Below are positions 8,161-16,838 of a DNA stretch of 64,000 bases, one piece after another. A program made the translations under genes and the position numbers. The DNA is from Jiangella alkaliphila (GTDB lineage: Bacteria; Actinomycetota; Actinomycetes; Jiangellales; Jiangellaceae): assembly GCF_900105925.1 (NCBI RefSeq), contig NZ_LT629791.1, positions 5,736,001 to 5,800,000 on the forward strand, given 5' to 3'. A model generated the notes under the pieces. The model did no database searches and had not been told where the DNA came from. It saw nothing but the letters and a program-made list of their open reading frames with translations. Within the stretch, counting starts at the first letter, position 1. The number at the start of each line of letters is the position of its first letter.

Positions 8161-9720
8161 TCAGCTCACGCGCACCACCACCGAATGCCAGCCACTGGAC
8201 CCGTCCGGGAATGGCGGCACCTGCTCGTCGGTCTGCAGCTCCCCGTCGCCGTCCGTCGCACGAACCCGGAGCGTGTGGTTGCCGGGCTCGGCGTCCCACT
8301 CGAAGAACCACTGCCGCCAGGTGTCGATCGAGGCCTCGTCGGCCAGCTCGGCCGGCCGCCAGTCGCCGTCGTCCACCTGCACCTCGACAGCGGCGATGCC
8401 GCGGCGCTGCGCCCAGGCCACCCCGGCGACGACAGCCGAGCCGGCCGTGACGTCGCCGAAGGAACCGGGGACGTCGATGCGCGACGCGATCTTGATCGGC
8501 GCTTCGGCTGCCCAGCCGCGGTCGGTCCAGTACGCTGTGGCCCGGTCGAACCGGGTCAGCTCGAGTTCGGTGACCCACTTGGTCGCAGACACGTAGCCGT
8601 ACAGTCCGGGCACCACCAGCCGGGCCGGGAACCCGTGGTCCAGTGGCAGCGGCTCGCCGTTCATCCCCACCGCCAGCAGCGCGTCCCGGCCGTCCATGAT
8701 CGCCTGGAGCGGCGTGCTCGCGGTGAAGCCGTCGACGCTGGTCGACAGCAGCATGTCGGCCTCCGGCCGCGGGCCGGCCCGCTCCAGCAGCCGGGCCAGC
8801 GGGTACCCGAGCCAGACGGCGTTGCCGGCGAGCTCGCCGCCGACCTCGTTCGAGACGCAGGTCAGCGTGATCATCCGCTCGACCAGGTCGAGCCCGAGCA
8901 CGTCGTCGAAGTCGAGCTCGACCTCGCGCTCGACCATCCCGCGGATGGTGAGCCGCCACTCGTCGGGCGACACCTTCGGCACGTCCAGCGCAGTGTCGAC
9001 GCGGTAGAAGTCGCGGTTCGGCGTGGTGAACCGGGTGACGCCGTCGACGTCGAGGGCGACGCCGTCGGGCACGACCGGCGCGGGGGCCACCGGCCGCGGC
9101 AGCCGGACCTCCTCGCGAGCTTCGAGCACCGCCTGCAGCGACTGCCCGAACCGGCGGCCGCCCGCGGCGGTGAGCACGGCCAGCCCGGCCGCGGCCGCCG
9201 TCAGCAGCAGGAACCGGCGGCGATCGGACCGGGCACCTGATGCCGGCTCCAGCGAGTCCGCATCCGGTGCCGGTGTCCTGAGCGCGCCGACCAGCAGGGC
9301 CAGCACCGCGGCACCCGCGAGCACGCCCGCTACGGTCGGCAGGATCCAGGTCGCGCCTGCGCCTGGTCGGTTCAGCGCAGCAGCGGCGGCGACGACCCCC
9401 AGGGCGGCCAGCACGGCCACTCCGGCCCACCGCCGCCACAGCTCCAGCAGCCCACCGGCGGCCGACACCACGAACAGTACGACCCCCATGCCGAGCAGCA
9501 GGACCTGCTTGTCGTTCTCGCCGAACGTGCGGATGGCGAAGCTCTTCAACCACTCCGGCGTCAGGTCGACGAACGTGTTGCCGACCGCCAGGAACGGCGC
9601 CGCCGGCGGATCGACGGCGACCGCGACCAGCTCGCCGACCCCCAGGGTCAGCCCGCCCGCAACGATTCCGGCCACCGTGGCCAGGGCCCGGGTGAGCCAG
9701 CGGGTTGCCGATGCCTTCAT
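8161..9720 (-). CDS. Membrane molybdopterin-dependent oxidoreductase, sulfite-oxidase fold
   Basis: 519 residues from MKASATRW at 9720; an in-frame ATG at 9786 lies upstream of the promoter and cannot be used from it. About four to five N-terminal membrane helices (e.g. [39 protein letters not shown]) precede a Tat/RR-like patch ([14 protein letters not shown]) and an extracytoplasmic Mo-pterin domain. The Mo-ligating Cys is in [12 protein letters not shown], followed by the C-terminal Ig-like dimerisation domain ([25 protein letters not shown]). The substrate is unknown; relatives act on sulfite or on oxidised protein methionines. Co-transcribed with the fasciclin lipoprotein. Confidence 0.9.
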   Translation of the reverse strand: MKASATRWLTRALATVAGIVAGGLTLGVGELVAVAVDPPAAPFLAVGNTFVDLTPEWLKSFAIRTFGENDKQVLLLGMGVVLFVVSAAGGLLELWRRWAGVAVLAALGVVAAAAALNRPGAGATWILPTVAGVLAGAAVLALLVGALRTPAPDADSLEPASGARSDRRRFLLLTAAAAGLAVLTAAGGRRFGQSLQAVLEAREEVRLPRPVAPAPVVPDGVALDVDGVTRFTTPNRDFYRVDTALDVPKVSPDEWRLTIRGMVEREVELDFDDVLGLDLVERMITLTCVSNEVGGELAGNAVWLGYPLARLLERAGPRPEADMLLSTSVDGFTASTPLQAIMDGRDALLAVGMNGEPLPLDHGFPARLVVPGLYGYVSATKWVTELELTRFDRATAYWTDRGWAAEAPIKIASRIDVPGSFGDVTAGSAVVAGVAWAQRRGIAAVEVQVDDGDWRPAELADEASIDTWRQWFFEWDAEPGNHTLRVRATDGDGELQTDEQVPPFPDGSSGWHSVVVRVS

Positions 9721-9726
9721 GTATCG

Positions 9727-9755
9727 AGTTCGAAGCTGGTACGCCCGCGGATTGG
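9727..9755 (-). promoter_or_regulatory. SigK-type promoter of Mo-oxidoreductase/fasciclin operon
   Basis: Minus strand CCAATCC (9749-9755), 16-base spacer, CGAACT (9727-9732). The ATG at 9720 begins 6 bases beyond, giving a leaderless transcript with the same geometry as the FAD oxidoreductase promoter. Confidence 0.75.
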
Positions 9756-9826
9756 TGCGGCTGCCGGAATCAGGGATGCGGCCCATGCACCGACCAGAAG
9801 TGGCTAACGGGAACAGATGTGCCGGA

Positions 9827-9855
9827 CCAATCCGTCACATCGATCACTCCGAATC
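9827..9855 (+). promoter_or_regulatory. SigK-type promoter before truncated sigma gene and orphan anti-sigma
   Basis: CCAATCC (9827-9833), 16-base spacer, CGAATC (9850-9855). Divergent from the promoter at 9727-9755. It should drive the sigma remnant and the intact anti-sigma gene behind it. Confidence 0.72.
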
Positions 9856-9875
9856 AACTTCAAAGCCCCGGATCT

Positions 9876-10037
9876 GGCGACGCGCACCGATTGCGGCGCG
9901 AATGCGTCGCGCTCGCCTATGACGACGGCTTTAGCCGCAGCGAGGTAGCGCGATTGCTGGAAGCGCCACTCGGCACGATCAAGACCAGGCTGCGAGACGG
10001 GTTGATCTGGCTTCGCGACTGCATGGAGGCACGATGA
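9876..10037 (+). pseudogene. Remnant of a second SigK-like sigma factor (region 4 only)
   Basis: The frame from about 9876 to the stop at 10037 encodes LRRECVALAYDDGFSRSEVA and APLGTIKTRLRDGLIWLR, closely matching region 4 of the intact sigK (PLGTVKTRLRDGLIRLRDCM). Region 2 and the linker are gone; the promoter sits directly before the break. A TTG at 9891 could start a 48-residue region-4-only peptide, but no good ribosome binding site is seen. The stop overlaps the next gene by ATGA, as in sigK-rskA, so this is the head-truncated half of a duplicated pair. Confidence 0.8.
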
Positions 10038-10774
10038 CACTCCCTCACCCCGACGTCCACGCGCTTGCAGCCGCGTACGCGCTGAACGCGACGACGGACG
10101 ACGAGGCCCGCGAGTTCGAGCGTCATCTGGTCCGATGCCCAGCCTGCCAGGCCGAGGTGGCGCAGTTCCGTGAAACCGCCGCGACACTCGGCGCGGCCCT
10201 CGCCGTCGCCCCTCCCCAGGCGCTGAAGGCACGGGTCATGACCCGCATCGCGCAGGTCAGACCACTTCCTCCGAAACCGGATGGGCGCGATGACGGCGCG
10301 CGGCACCGCCGGTCGGACCGGCGCGGATGGTGGCCGCGAGCCACCATGGGTCTCATCGCCGCATCGATTGCCACCACGACCGTTCTCGCCACCCAGCTCG
10401 ATGGTGCACGCGACGATCTCGAACGCTCGCAGTCGGCCAGCGCCGTGATGCGGCAGGTCATCGAGGCACCGGACGTTGGCGTCGCGCGCGCTGAGGCGGA
10501 CGGTGCGCACGGCACGGTGCTGCTGTCGCGGGCCGAGGACCTCGCGATCCTGATCTCCACCGACATGCCACCGGCCGGCACAGGCCACGTCTACCAGGTG
10601 TGGTTCATCCACCCGGACGGCATCAGATCCGCGGGATTGCTGGATGACACCGACGCGCCGTTGCTCACCTCCGGCCTCGGGGCGAGCAACCGCATCGGCA
10701 TCACCGTCGAACCGAACGGCGGCTCCGATCAGCCGACATCGGACCCTGTCATGGTCATCGAGCTGCCGGCCTGA
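10034..10774 (+). CDS. Orphan RskA-like anti-sigma factor
   Basis: 246 residues, full length and colinear with RskA at 6612: HLVRCPAC (H-x3-C-x2-C), PKPDGRDDG linker, one membrane helix (TMGLIAASIATTTVLATQL), then the RskA domain (HVYQVWFIHPDGIRSAGLL; VTVEPNGGSDQPTSDPVMVI). Its own sigma gene is reduced to region 4, so it either acts on SigK, on the remnant peptide, or on nothing. Expressed from a SigK-type promoter it would give negative feedback on SigK. That is inference; binding specificity cannot be read here. Confidence 0.88.
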   Translation: MTLPHPDVHALAAAYALNATTDDEAREFERHLVRCPACQAEVAQFRETAATLGAALAVAPPQALKARVMTRIAQVRPLPPKPDGRDDGARHRRSDRRGWWPRATMGLIAASIATTTVLATQLDGARDDLERSQSASAVMRQVIEAPDVGVARAEADGAHGTVLLSRAEDLAILISTDMPPAGTGHVYQVWFIHPDGIRSAGLLDDTDAPLLTSGLGASNRIGITVEPNGGSDQPTSDPVMVIELPA

Positions 10775-10985
10775 CTCGACGGGCAGTACCTGCTCTGACA
10801 CCCGGACGGCCGGACGCGGGCCGTCGAAGTCGTCGGCAGGCGGCTCAGCGAGACGGCGAGTACGCACCGGGCTCGCCTCCGTCCCATTGCTCATGCGCAG
10901 ACGGCTGTTGCCCGTCGCCATCCGACCAGGCAGCGCATCTCGCTAGGATGTCGAACTGACACCGCCGTCCAGCCGGGAACGACCA

Positions 10986-11570
10986 TTGGTCCTAGGTCAG
11001 CATGCCGCCGCCTCTACGCCCAACGCCCGTGAACGGGTGTTGGACACGGCATACACCCTGTTCAGTCGGCGCGGCGTCCGTGGGGTGGCCGTCGACGAGG
11101 TCATCGCCCGGGCGCGGGTGGCCAAAGCGACGTTCTACCGGCACTTCCGTTCCAAGTCCGATCTCGTCCTCGCCGTCCTCGAACGCCGCGAGCAGGAATG
11201 GACGACCGGCTACGTCGAGGCCGAATCCGAACGGCGAGGCTCGAACGCCGAGGAGCGCCTGCTGGCCATCTTCGACGTCTTCGGCGAATGGTTCGCTCGC
11301 GACGACTTCGAGGGGTGCACGTTCATCCGAGTTCTCCTCCAGGTCGATGCGGAGAACGTCGTCGGCCAGGCAAGCGTGCAGTACCTGGAGAACATCAGGG
11401 CCATGATCCGCCGCCGGGCGGTCGAGGCCGGCCTGCGTGACCCGGACGACTTCGCCCGCTCGTGGCACATTCTGATGAAGGGCGCGATCCTCGCCGCCGC
11501 CGAGGGCGAACCCGAAGCCGCCAGGCACGCCCATGACATGGCCCGAACGCTCATCGACAACTTCCGGTGA
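10986..11570 (+). CDS. TetR family transcriptional regulator
   Basis: 194 residues with a TTG start preceded by CCGGGAACG. The DNA-binding domain is clear: ARERVLDTAYTLFSRRGVRG, VDEVIARARVAKATFYRHF, and RSKSDLVLAVLERRE. The C-terminal ligand domain (EERLLAIFDVFGEWF ... MARTLIDNF) matches TetR_C-type helices; effector unknown. No membrane or enzyme gene follows on the same strand; the convergent Nramp/ferritin operon is a possible target. Confidence 0.9.
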   Translation: MVLGQHAAASTPNARERVLDTAYTLFSRRGVRGVAVDEVIARARVAKATFYRHFRSKSDLVLAVLERREQEWTTGYVEAESERRGSNAEERLLAIFDVFGEWFARDDFEGCTFIRVLLQVDAENVVGQASVQYLENIRAMIRRRAVEAGLRDPDDFARSWHILMKGAILAAAEGEPEAARHAHDMARTLIDNFR

Positions 11571-11667
11571 CGCATCCCGATCACCTTGAACGGTGCCCGT
11601 CGGGCCCCCGGCAGTCCGGCGACCAGCGGGTAGATGTTGGTTGCTGGTGTCTAGTGCCGAAGCGGGC

Positions 11668-12933
11668 TCAGCCGGAGAAGGTCAGCCAGAGCAGGGCGAT
11701 ATTGAGCGTCACCACCGTGATCGCCACGACCACGGCAAGTGTCGTGGTCAGTGTGGAGTTGACCCACCGGCCCATCACTCGCGGCGAGGCCGTGACAAGC
11801 ACGAGCGGCACGACGGCGAACGGGATGCCGAACGAGAGCACCACTTGCGAGATGATCAGCAGCCAGGTCGGCTCCGCGCCCGTGGCCAGCAGGGCTATGG
11901 CGGGTATGAGTGTGACGACTCTGCGTGCCAGGAGCGGGATGCGCCGTATCAGCAGCCCTTCCATGATCACCGCTCCGGCGTAGCAGCCCACTGACGTCGA
12001 CGCCAGGCCCGAAACGAGCAGCCCGACCGCGAAGACCACCCCGATGATGGCTCCGAGGTTCGAGGTGACCGCGGCGTGCGCTCCGGCGATGGTGTCGGTG
12101 CCGTCGACCCCACGCAGCGCCGATGCGGCCAGCAACAGCATCGCGATGTTCACGCTGCCGGCGACGACCATCGCCAGCCCGACGTCGACCCGGGTCGCGC
12201 CGAGGAGGCGCCGGACCCGGCTGGTGTCAGGGGTGCGCCCGAACCGGTCGCGCGACAGCGCGGAATGGAGATAGACGACGTGCGGCATCACCGTCGCACC
12301 GAACATGCCCGCGGCCAGTAGGACCGTCTCGGTGCCGGCGAATCGAGGCGTGAGGCCGCCCGCGATGCCGCCCGGATCGGGCGGGGCCACGAACAGTCCG
12401 GCGACGAAACCGACCGCGATGACCGCCAGTCCCGCCGTGATGACCTGCTCGAACACCCGCTGGCCGTGGCGGTTCTGGATGGACAGCACGGCCATCGACA
12501 CGACTCCGGTGATGAGGCCGCCTAGCGGTAGCGGGAGCCCGAACAGCAGGTTGAGCGCGATCGCGCCTCCCACCACCTCGGCCACGTCTGTGGCTGCCGC
12601 CACGACTTCGGCCTGTAGCCAGTAGGCGATGCGGCCGCCGCGCGGCAGCCGCTCGCGCAGGACTTCGGGCAGCGAACGCCCCGTCACGACGCCGAGCTTG
12701 GCCGACAGGTACTGCACCAACCCGGCCATCGCCGTCGCCAAGACCAGAACCCACACCAGCAGGTACCCGTAGGAGGCGCCTGCCGACAGGTTGGTGGCGA
12801 CGTTGCCGGGGTCGACGTAGGCGACCGCGGCCACGAACGCCGGCCCCAGCAATGCCACGCCGCCGAGGCCGGACGCGTGCGAGCCGGCGACCGGCACTGG
12901 ATGCCGGGCCCGGCGTCGCACACGCACGTACAT
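11668..12933 (-). CDS. mntH: Nramp family divalent metal (Mn2+/Fe2+) transporter
   Basis: 421 residues, about eleven membrane helices. The two Nramp signatures are present: DPGN in helix 1 (YVDPGNVATNL) and MPH in helix 6 (GATVMPHVVYLHSA), whose Asp, Asn and Met side chains bind the metal. Proton-coupled import of Mn2+ or Fe2+ across the plasma membrane is the family role. Last gene of an operon with two ferritin-like proteins, 37 bases after the previous stop, which suggests metal uptake linked to storage or oxidation at the cell envelope. The symbol is a family assignment. Confidence 0.93.
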   Translation of the reverse strand: MYVRVRRRARHPVPVAGSHASGLGGVALLGPAFVAAVAYVDPGNVATNLSAGASYGYLLVWVLVLATAMAGLVQYLSAKLGVVTGRSLPEVLRERLPRGGRIAYWLQAEVVAAATDVAEVVGGAIALNLLFGLPLPLGGLITGVVSMAVLSIQNRHGQRVFEQVITAGLAVIAVGFVAGLFVAPPDPGGIAGGLTPRFAGTETVLLAAGMFGATVMPHVVYLHSALSRDRFGRTPDTSRVRRLLGATRVDVGLAMVVAGSVNIAMLLLAASALRGVDGTDTIAGAHAAVTSNLGAIIGVVFAVGLLVSGLASTSVGCYAGAVIMEGLLIRRIPLLARRVVTLIPAIALLATGAEPTWLLIISQVVLSFGIPFAVVPLVLVTASPRVMGRWVNSTLTTTLAVVVAITVVTLNIALLWLTFSG

Positions 12934-12970
12934 CGTCGTCAGCCCTTCGTCAGCCCGGACCCGCTGAGGG

Positions 12971-13579
12971 TCAGAGGGTCTGGGCGTCGACGATGAAGGG
13001 GGCGGCCGCTTGCAGGACGTCCGCTCTGGGCAGCGGGGTTTCGAACGCCCCCTGGTAGACGCCGCCCTCGGCAGGCTTGCCCTGCAGCTGCCCGATGATC
13101 GCGGCGTGGCGGGCCTCGACCCCGAAGATGCTGGCCGCGGCGGTGAGCAACGCCTTCTCCTGGAACAACGACGGTGCAGCGCCCAGGTAGGCCTGCACAC
13201 CGAGGTTCTCGAAGATGTACGCCGTTTCGAGGTAGCTCTCGGCGCTGGCGAATGACTCGCCGTAGTCGACCTCGGGCGCCGGCACCGGTTCCATCCCCAG
13301 ACTCGTGATGGTGTCCTGCAGCGTCATCACATGTGTTTCTTCGTCGGTCTGGATGGTCTGGAAGTAGTCGGCCGCCTTGTCGGTGAGTAGCCCGGCCTCG
13401 TTGCCCTGCCGGTAGAACTCCGCCTCCAGGTACTCCAACGTCAGTGCGTAGTTCAGGACGTCGACCGGGCCCTCGAAGTCGCCTTCTGCAGCGAACGAGA
13501 ACTTTGCGCCGATCATGGTCAGTGCCACCGAACCGGGAATCACGAGTCCGGCATCTCTGATCAAATCCCTGCGTTTCAT
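12971..13579 (-). CDS. Secreted ferritin-like domain protein (Ferritin_2)
   Basis: 202 residues. N-terminal KRRDL plus a hydrophobic stretch (VIPGSVALTMIGAKFSFAA) suggests export. The body is a ferritin-like four-helix bundle with metal-ligand motifs LEYLEAEFY, DEETHVMTL and VEARHAAI (E-x6-Y and E-x2-H type positions). Paralogous to the gene just upstream (shared ALTLEYLEAEFY), and separated from it by 12 bases. Families of this kind may oxidise or store iron outside the cytoplasm; the function is not proven. Confidence 0.88.
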   Translation of the reverse strand: MKRRDLIRDAGLVIPGSVALTMIGAKFSFAAEGDFEGPVDVLNYALTLEYLEAEFYRQGNEAGLLTDKAADYFQTIQTDEETHVMTLQDTITSLGMEPVPAPEVDYGESFASAESYLETAYIFENLGVQAYLGAAPSLFQEKALLTAAASIFGVEARHAAIIGQLQGKPAEGGVYQGAFETPLPRADVLQAAAPFIVDAQTL

Positions 13580-13591
13580 CGTGGCCTCCTC

Positions 13592-14287
13592 TCAGCTCTG
13601 GATGAATGGGGTGACGGCAGCGACGACCTCGTCCATCGGCTTGCCGGCCTCGAACGGCGCCGGGAACGGATTCCCGCCGCTGATGTCGGCGATGATCGCC
13701 GCATGGCGGGATTCGACGCCCGCGATGGACGCCGCGGTGCCGAGAATCGCCGCGTCGTCGATCAGACCCACCTGACCGTGATACGCCGTCACGCCGAGCT
13801 CCTCGAACATCGACGCGGCCTCGAGGAACGCGGCGCGATCGGCCAACGTCTCCGGAGGCAACACGAACGTCGGCTTCGCCACCGGCGTGCCGCCCAGGTC
13901 GGTGATGAGTTGGGTGACTCCGGTCACGTGTGCCTGCTCGTGGTCGCGGATCGGCGTCACGAGCTCCAGCTCGCGATCTGCGAGCAGATTCGCCTCGAGC
14001 GCCAACGTGTAGAACTCCGCCTCGAGGTACTCCAGCGTCAGGGCGTAGTTGAGAATCTCGAGATCGTTCGTGGTCGCGTCCGCTGCGAAGGCCTGCGGGT
14101 CACGACGGCTCGAAGCGACCAACGTGGCGCCCACACCCACCAGCGCGGCGCCCTTGATGAACGTGCGGCGGCTGGCTTCGTCACCGAACTTGATCACCGG
14201 CTTCCCGCCGAACAGGCGCCTGGATGAGCGTGCTCGCGCCGCGAGCTCCGCGGCGGCCTGCCGATCCTCTTCTGGAGATCGATACAT
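13592..14287 (-). CDS. Ferritin-like domain protein with Tat-type signal
   Basis: 231 residues. The ATG at 14287 lies 10 bases after AGGAAGAGG; an in-frame GTG at 14296 overlaps that site and is less likely. SRRTFIKGAALVGVG is a twin-arginine signal, so the protein is probably exported folded, with metal already bound. Ferritin-like motifs: LEYLEAEFY, DHEQAHVTG, VESRHAAI. First gene of the ferritin-ferritin-Nramp operon. The longer N-terminus before the RR motif (SPEEDRQAAAELAARARSSR) is charged and cytoplasmic. Confidence 0.88.
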   Translation of the reverse strand: MYRSPEEDRQAAAELAARARSSRRLFGGKPVIKFGDEASRRTFIKGAALVGVGATLVASSRRDPQAFAADATTNDLEILNYALTLEYLEAEFYTLALEANLLADRELELVTPIRDHEQAHVTGVTQLITDLGGTPVAKPTFVLPPETLADRAAFLEAASMFEELGVTAYHGQVGLIDDAAILGTAASIAGVESRHAAIIADISGGNPFPAPFEAGKPMDEVVAAVTPFIQS

Positions 14288-14406
14288 CGATGTCACACCT
14301 CTTCCTGATGGAACGAATCACCACTGACGGGTGGCATTGGTCGTTCTGTCATCGATCGAGAACCACCTCCTCGCCAGGGGACGGCAGCCCGCTGGCCCTG
14401 TACTCG

Positions 14407-15156
14407 TCATGCGCGAGCCTGGACGATGATGCGATTGACCGGATTCCCTTCGGGATGGCAGGCGAACACGGTGATCTCCCGGACCGTGGGATCGTCGGGC
14501 TGCTGCAGCACGTAGTCCTCGTACTCCGCCTCAGGCACGATCACTGTGTTGAACACGGTGTACTCCGTCGCGGGACCGCCGTAGGCGGACGCAATGATCA
14601 CGTCGCCCACCTCCACCTGATCGAGCTTCTTGAACGGCTGGGTGTGGGTGTTGCGATGCCCGGAGATCACCGGATTGCCGGGCTGTCCCGGAGCCGGTGT
14701 CCCCGGCCAATGCCCGGGTCCGTGCACGAGAGCTGCCTCGTGGACACCGCTGCCGTACTCGACATCCAGTCCGATCGCCGGAATCTGGATCGTGCCCATC
14801 GGCACGTACGGCCCTGGCCGGGTCACCACGGCAGCGACCCGATCAGGGTCGATCGGGTTGTCATAACGCGCGGCCGCGTCCGCGTCGAGCTCTGCGCGAA
14901 TGTCCCGGACCGTATCGAGAGTGGGCGTCGTTGGATCGTCCTCGGATTCCCCCTGGTCGGACGCACCACTGGGTGTGGGCATGCCATCGAACGGCGAGAT
15001 GGCCTCCCGCTCACTCGGCCGCCCCGGCAGCACAATCAGAGCGATCGTCACGCCGAGAACACTCACAGCGAGCGCAGCACCGCGAACGAGCCGACGGCGC
15101 CGGAAGACGCTCTGTCGCGAGCCTTGGTCCGCAACGCTGGGCTTCGCCATTCTCAT
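14407..15156 (-). CDS. Sortase, class E-like
   Basis: 249 residues; ATG at 15156 preceded by GGAGTCAGCA. A single membrane helix (GAALAVSVLGVTIALIVL) anchors it; the catalytic domain contains IPAIGLDVEYGSG, the His in NPVISGHRNTHTQPF, the Cys in ITVFACHPEG and the Arg in NPVNRIIV. It is a second sortase near the first but of another class. No LPXTG/LAXTG substrate is recognised nearby. A SigK-type promoter lies about 110 bases upstream, leaving a long leader. Confidence 0.88.
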   Translation of the reverse strand: MRMAKPSVADQGSRQSVFRRRRLVRGAALAVSVLGVTIALIVLPGRPSEREAISPFDGMPTPSGASDQGESEDDPTTPTLDTVRDIRAELDADAAARYDNPIDPDRVAAVVTRPGPYVPMGTIQIPAIGLDVEYGSGVHEAALVHGPGHWPGTPAPGQPGNPVISGHRNTHTQPFKKLDQVEVGDVIIASAYGGPATEYTVFNTVIVPEAEYEDYVLQQPDDPTVREITVFACHPEGNPVNRIIVQARA

Positions 15157-15266
15157 TGCTGACTCCACACGACTTGCCGGTCCAACTCGACCAGCCACGT
15201 CCAAAGGGCCAGCTCAAAACGACACGGTGTGAGCGTCAGTCGAGCTGGTCGTACCCACTCACCCTG

Positions 15267-15295
15267 AATTCGCAGCGACTGCGCCAGCGGATTGG
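15267..15295 (-). promoter_or_regulatory. SigK-type promoter of the second sortase
   Basis: Minus strand CCAATCC (15289-15295), 16-base spacer, CGAATT (15267-15272). The ATG at 15156 is about 110 bases downstream, so unlike the FAD and Mo promoters it makes a leadered mRNA. Confidence 0.68.
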
Positions 15296-15469
15296 TCCCG
15301 CGTCTCACCAATTCATCGACCTTGCATTCACACAGGTCGCAGCCCCGGGTAGCACTCTGCGGGACTGTCACGTTGTCCCTAGGAGAGGAGTTCCGATGTT
15401 GCGCGGACTCGCCAGTGTCGGCTTTGTCGCCCGACGACGTCCCGGCCGCCGCCAGGTGGTCCCGGTGGC

Positions 15470-15879
15470 GGGCTGGGCGAGGTTCGCGCGGCCGTCGCCG
15501 GATTCGCGGTGGCGTTGGAGCTCTGTGGCCTCGGATGCAGCGACGACCCGGCGGCCAGCGTGGCAGCGAACGTCTTCCACTGCGCGGTCGCGTTCCATGG
15601 AGGCCGGGATTCCCACCGCCCGCGACGCGGGCCCACGCGACCGTCGACGGGATGGTGCTCGCTAACGGCCACGTCCACCGGGACCCGGACAGACTGCTGT
15701 TGCGGGCGGCGCGAGTGCTGGCGGCCGTCGGTGAACGGTTCGAGACCGGCGACGCGGTCATGACTGGGTCGATGGTCCAAGTGCCCGTACACGACGGCCA
15801 GCACGTGGGCGCGCACCTCGGCAGGCACGGCTCAGTCCAGGTCATGCTCAAGCCAGCCGGCCCTCGCCCAGCGGCGTGA
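15470..15879 (+). pseudogene. Remnant of a 2-keto-4-pentenoate hydratase (FAH fold) gene
   Basis: Two frames together read like the C-terminal half of a hydratase: AAVAGFAVALELCGLG and AANVFHCAVAFHGG in one, then, after a frameshift near 15620, ATVDGMVLANGHVHRDP, GERFETGDAVMTGS, VPVHDGQHVGAHLG in another, ending at 15879. The N-terminal half is missing. A remnant of catabolic (aromatic meta-cleavage type) metabolism at the edge of the accessory region. Confidence 0.62.
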
Positions 15880-16279
15880 GCTCACGGTCGACGGCACAAC
15901 GCCGAACCCATGCGGTCGTCGGTCACCTCAGCGGCCACCGGTCGCACCTCTCGCCGCCCGCGTTCTGGTCGGTTTGCGACCAGAGCTGCAGCGTCGGCGG
16001 CGCCGCTCTCGTCCCAGGCCGAGGCCGAACGCATTCTCGTCGCCCACCTCGCCCAGCAGGGTGTCCGGCCGGGCCGCGGTGTTGAACTCGTCGGCCGCGA
16101 ACAGCATGACGACGCGGTCATCAGCCGGCTCCGGGGCGCCGGCACGGATGACGAGACCGTCACCGCTCGGTATGGCGTCGGCTGCGAAGGCGCACGCAGC
16201 AACGTCCGTGCGTTGGCGCGACCGACGGCATCGAGCCTGACGCGGCCCATGCGTTCGTCGGGGATGCCCCGAACCGGGG
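15880..16279. other. Stretch without an intact gene
   Basis: No intact gene. On the minus strand, two frames give protein-like pieces (GIPDERMGRVRLDAVGRANA near 16250 and FAADEFNTAARPDTLLGEVG near 16060) that look like one broken reading frame; I do not recognise the family. Confidence 0.4.
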
Positions 16280-16460
16280 TTAGCCCGCGGCCGCGAGGCC
16301 GATCAGGTGCTTGAACGCCAGCGTCGCGATGCCGATGTAGCCGAGCACCAACCCAGCGACGCGATCGCCAGCCCGGACATCTTACGTAGTTGCTGCCGGA
16401 TCCAGGTGGAGTCCGGCGGTGGCCCGTACGACACCTCGACAACCCGGCGGCAGGTGCGGC
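16280..16460 (-). pseudogene. Decayed DUF4190 membrane protein (inverted copy of 44622-44933)
   Basis: Minus-strand pieces MSGLAIASL and, one base out of frame, GLVLGYIGIATLAFKHLIGL ending TAA match the end of the DUF4190 protein at 44622 (GLAVAGLVLGYIGIATLVPW). The central helix and the N-terminus are deleted; GPPPDSTW before it corresponds to the Pro-rich linker of the other copy. Confidence 0.68.
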
Positions 16461-16506
16461 AGGATCGGGCGACGCGGGGAATGAAGAGGCCAAGCGCCCC
16501 GCCGCG

Positions 16507-16539
16507 GCCGCCCCCATCCGGGCGCTGGGTGGGGGCGGC
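16507..16539 (-). terminator. Hairpin, copy of the terminator at 44215-44253
   Basis: GCCGCCCCCA ... TGGGGGCGGC, 10-bp stem. The sequence around it matches the hairpin after the F420-ligase-like gene at 44.2 kb, although that gene itself is missing here. Confidence 0.6.
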
Positions 16540-16591
16540 TTCGGGTGCCTGCATTTTTCACGCGACCGCTCATGTGTTCCGAGGTGGAGTA

Positions 16592-16814
16592 GTGGTCGGA
16601 TGTCGGAACGAGGAGTTCCCGAGCGACATCCCGCCGCGGAACGCGTGCGAGTTCCAGGCGATGGCCTGCCCGCTCGACGGCCTCGACAGTGACAGCTTCC
16701 GGCCGGCCGTCGTCAGGACGTGGATCGCGACGCACTGCGGGTGAGGCCTCCGCGAGACAGGCGGCGCTGTCGCGCGAGGCGCTGTGGCTGCGCAAGGCGT
16801 GTCCGTCCGGGTAG
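16592..16814 (+). pseudogene. Broken copy of the 43049-43330 gene
   Basis: VVGCRNEEFPSDIPPRN ... GLDSDSFRPAVVRTWIATH matches MAGYRNEEIPGDMPPRN ... GVDGEHYRPVVARKWTATH of the gene at 43049. After 16740 a stop and frameshift follow, with the tail AALSREALWLRK in another frame corresponding to AALSDESVWLRK. Same position relative to its HicAB-like neighbours as in the intact module, but inverted in the window. Confidence 0.7.
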
Positions 16815-16838
16815 GGCAGGGGTGCGCGGCCTTGATGG

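Noticed and set aside
14297..14345. Possible SigK-type promoter before the ferritin operon (CCAATGCC ... GATTCGTT)
   Set aside because: -35 heptamer differs and the -10-like sequence is not at the 16-base spacing of the five good sites.
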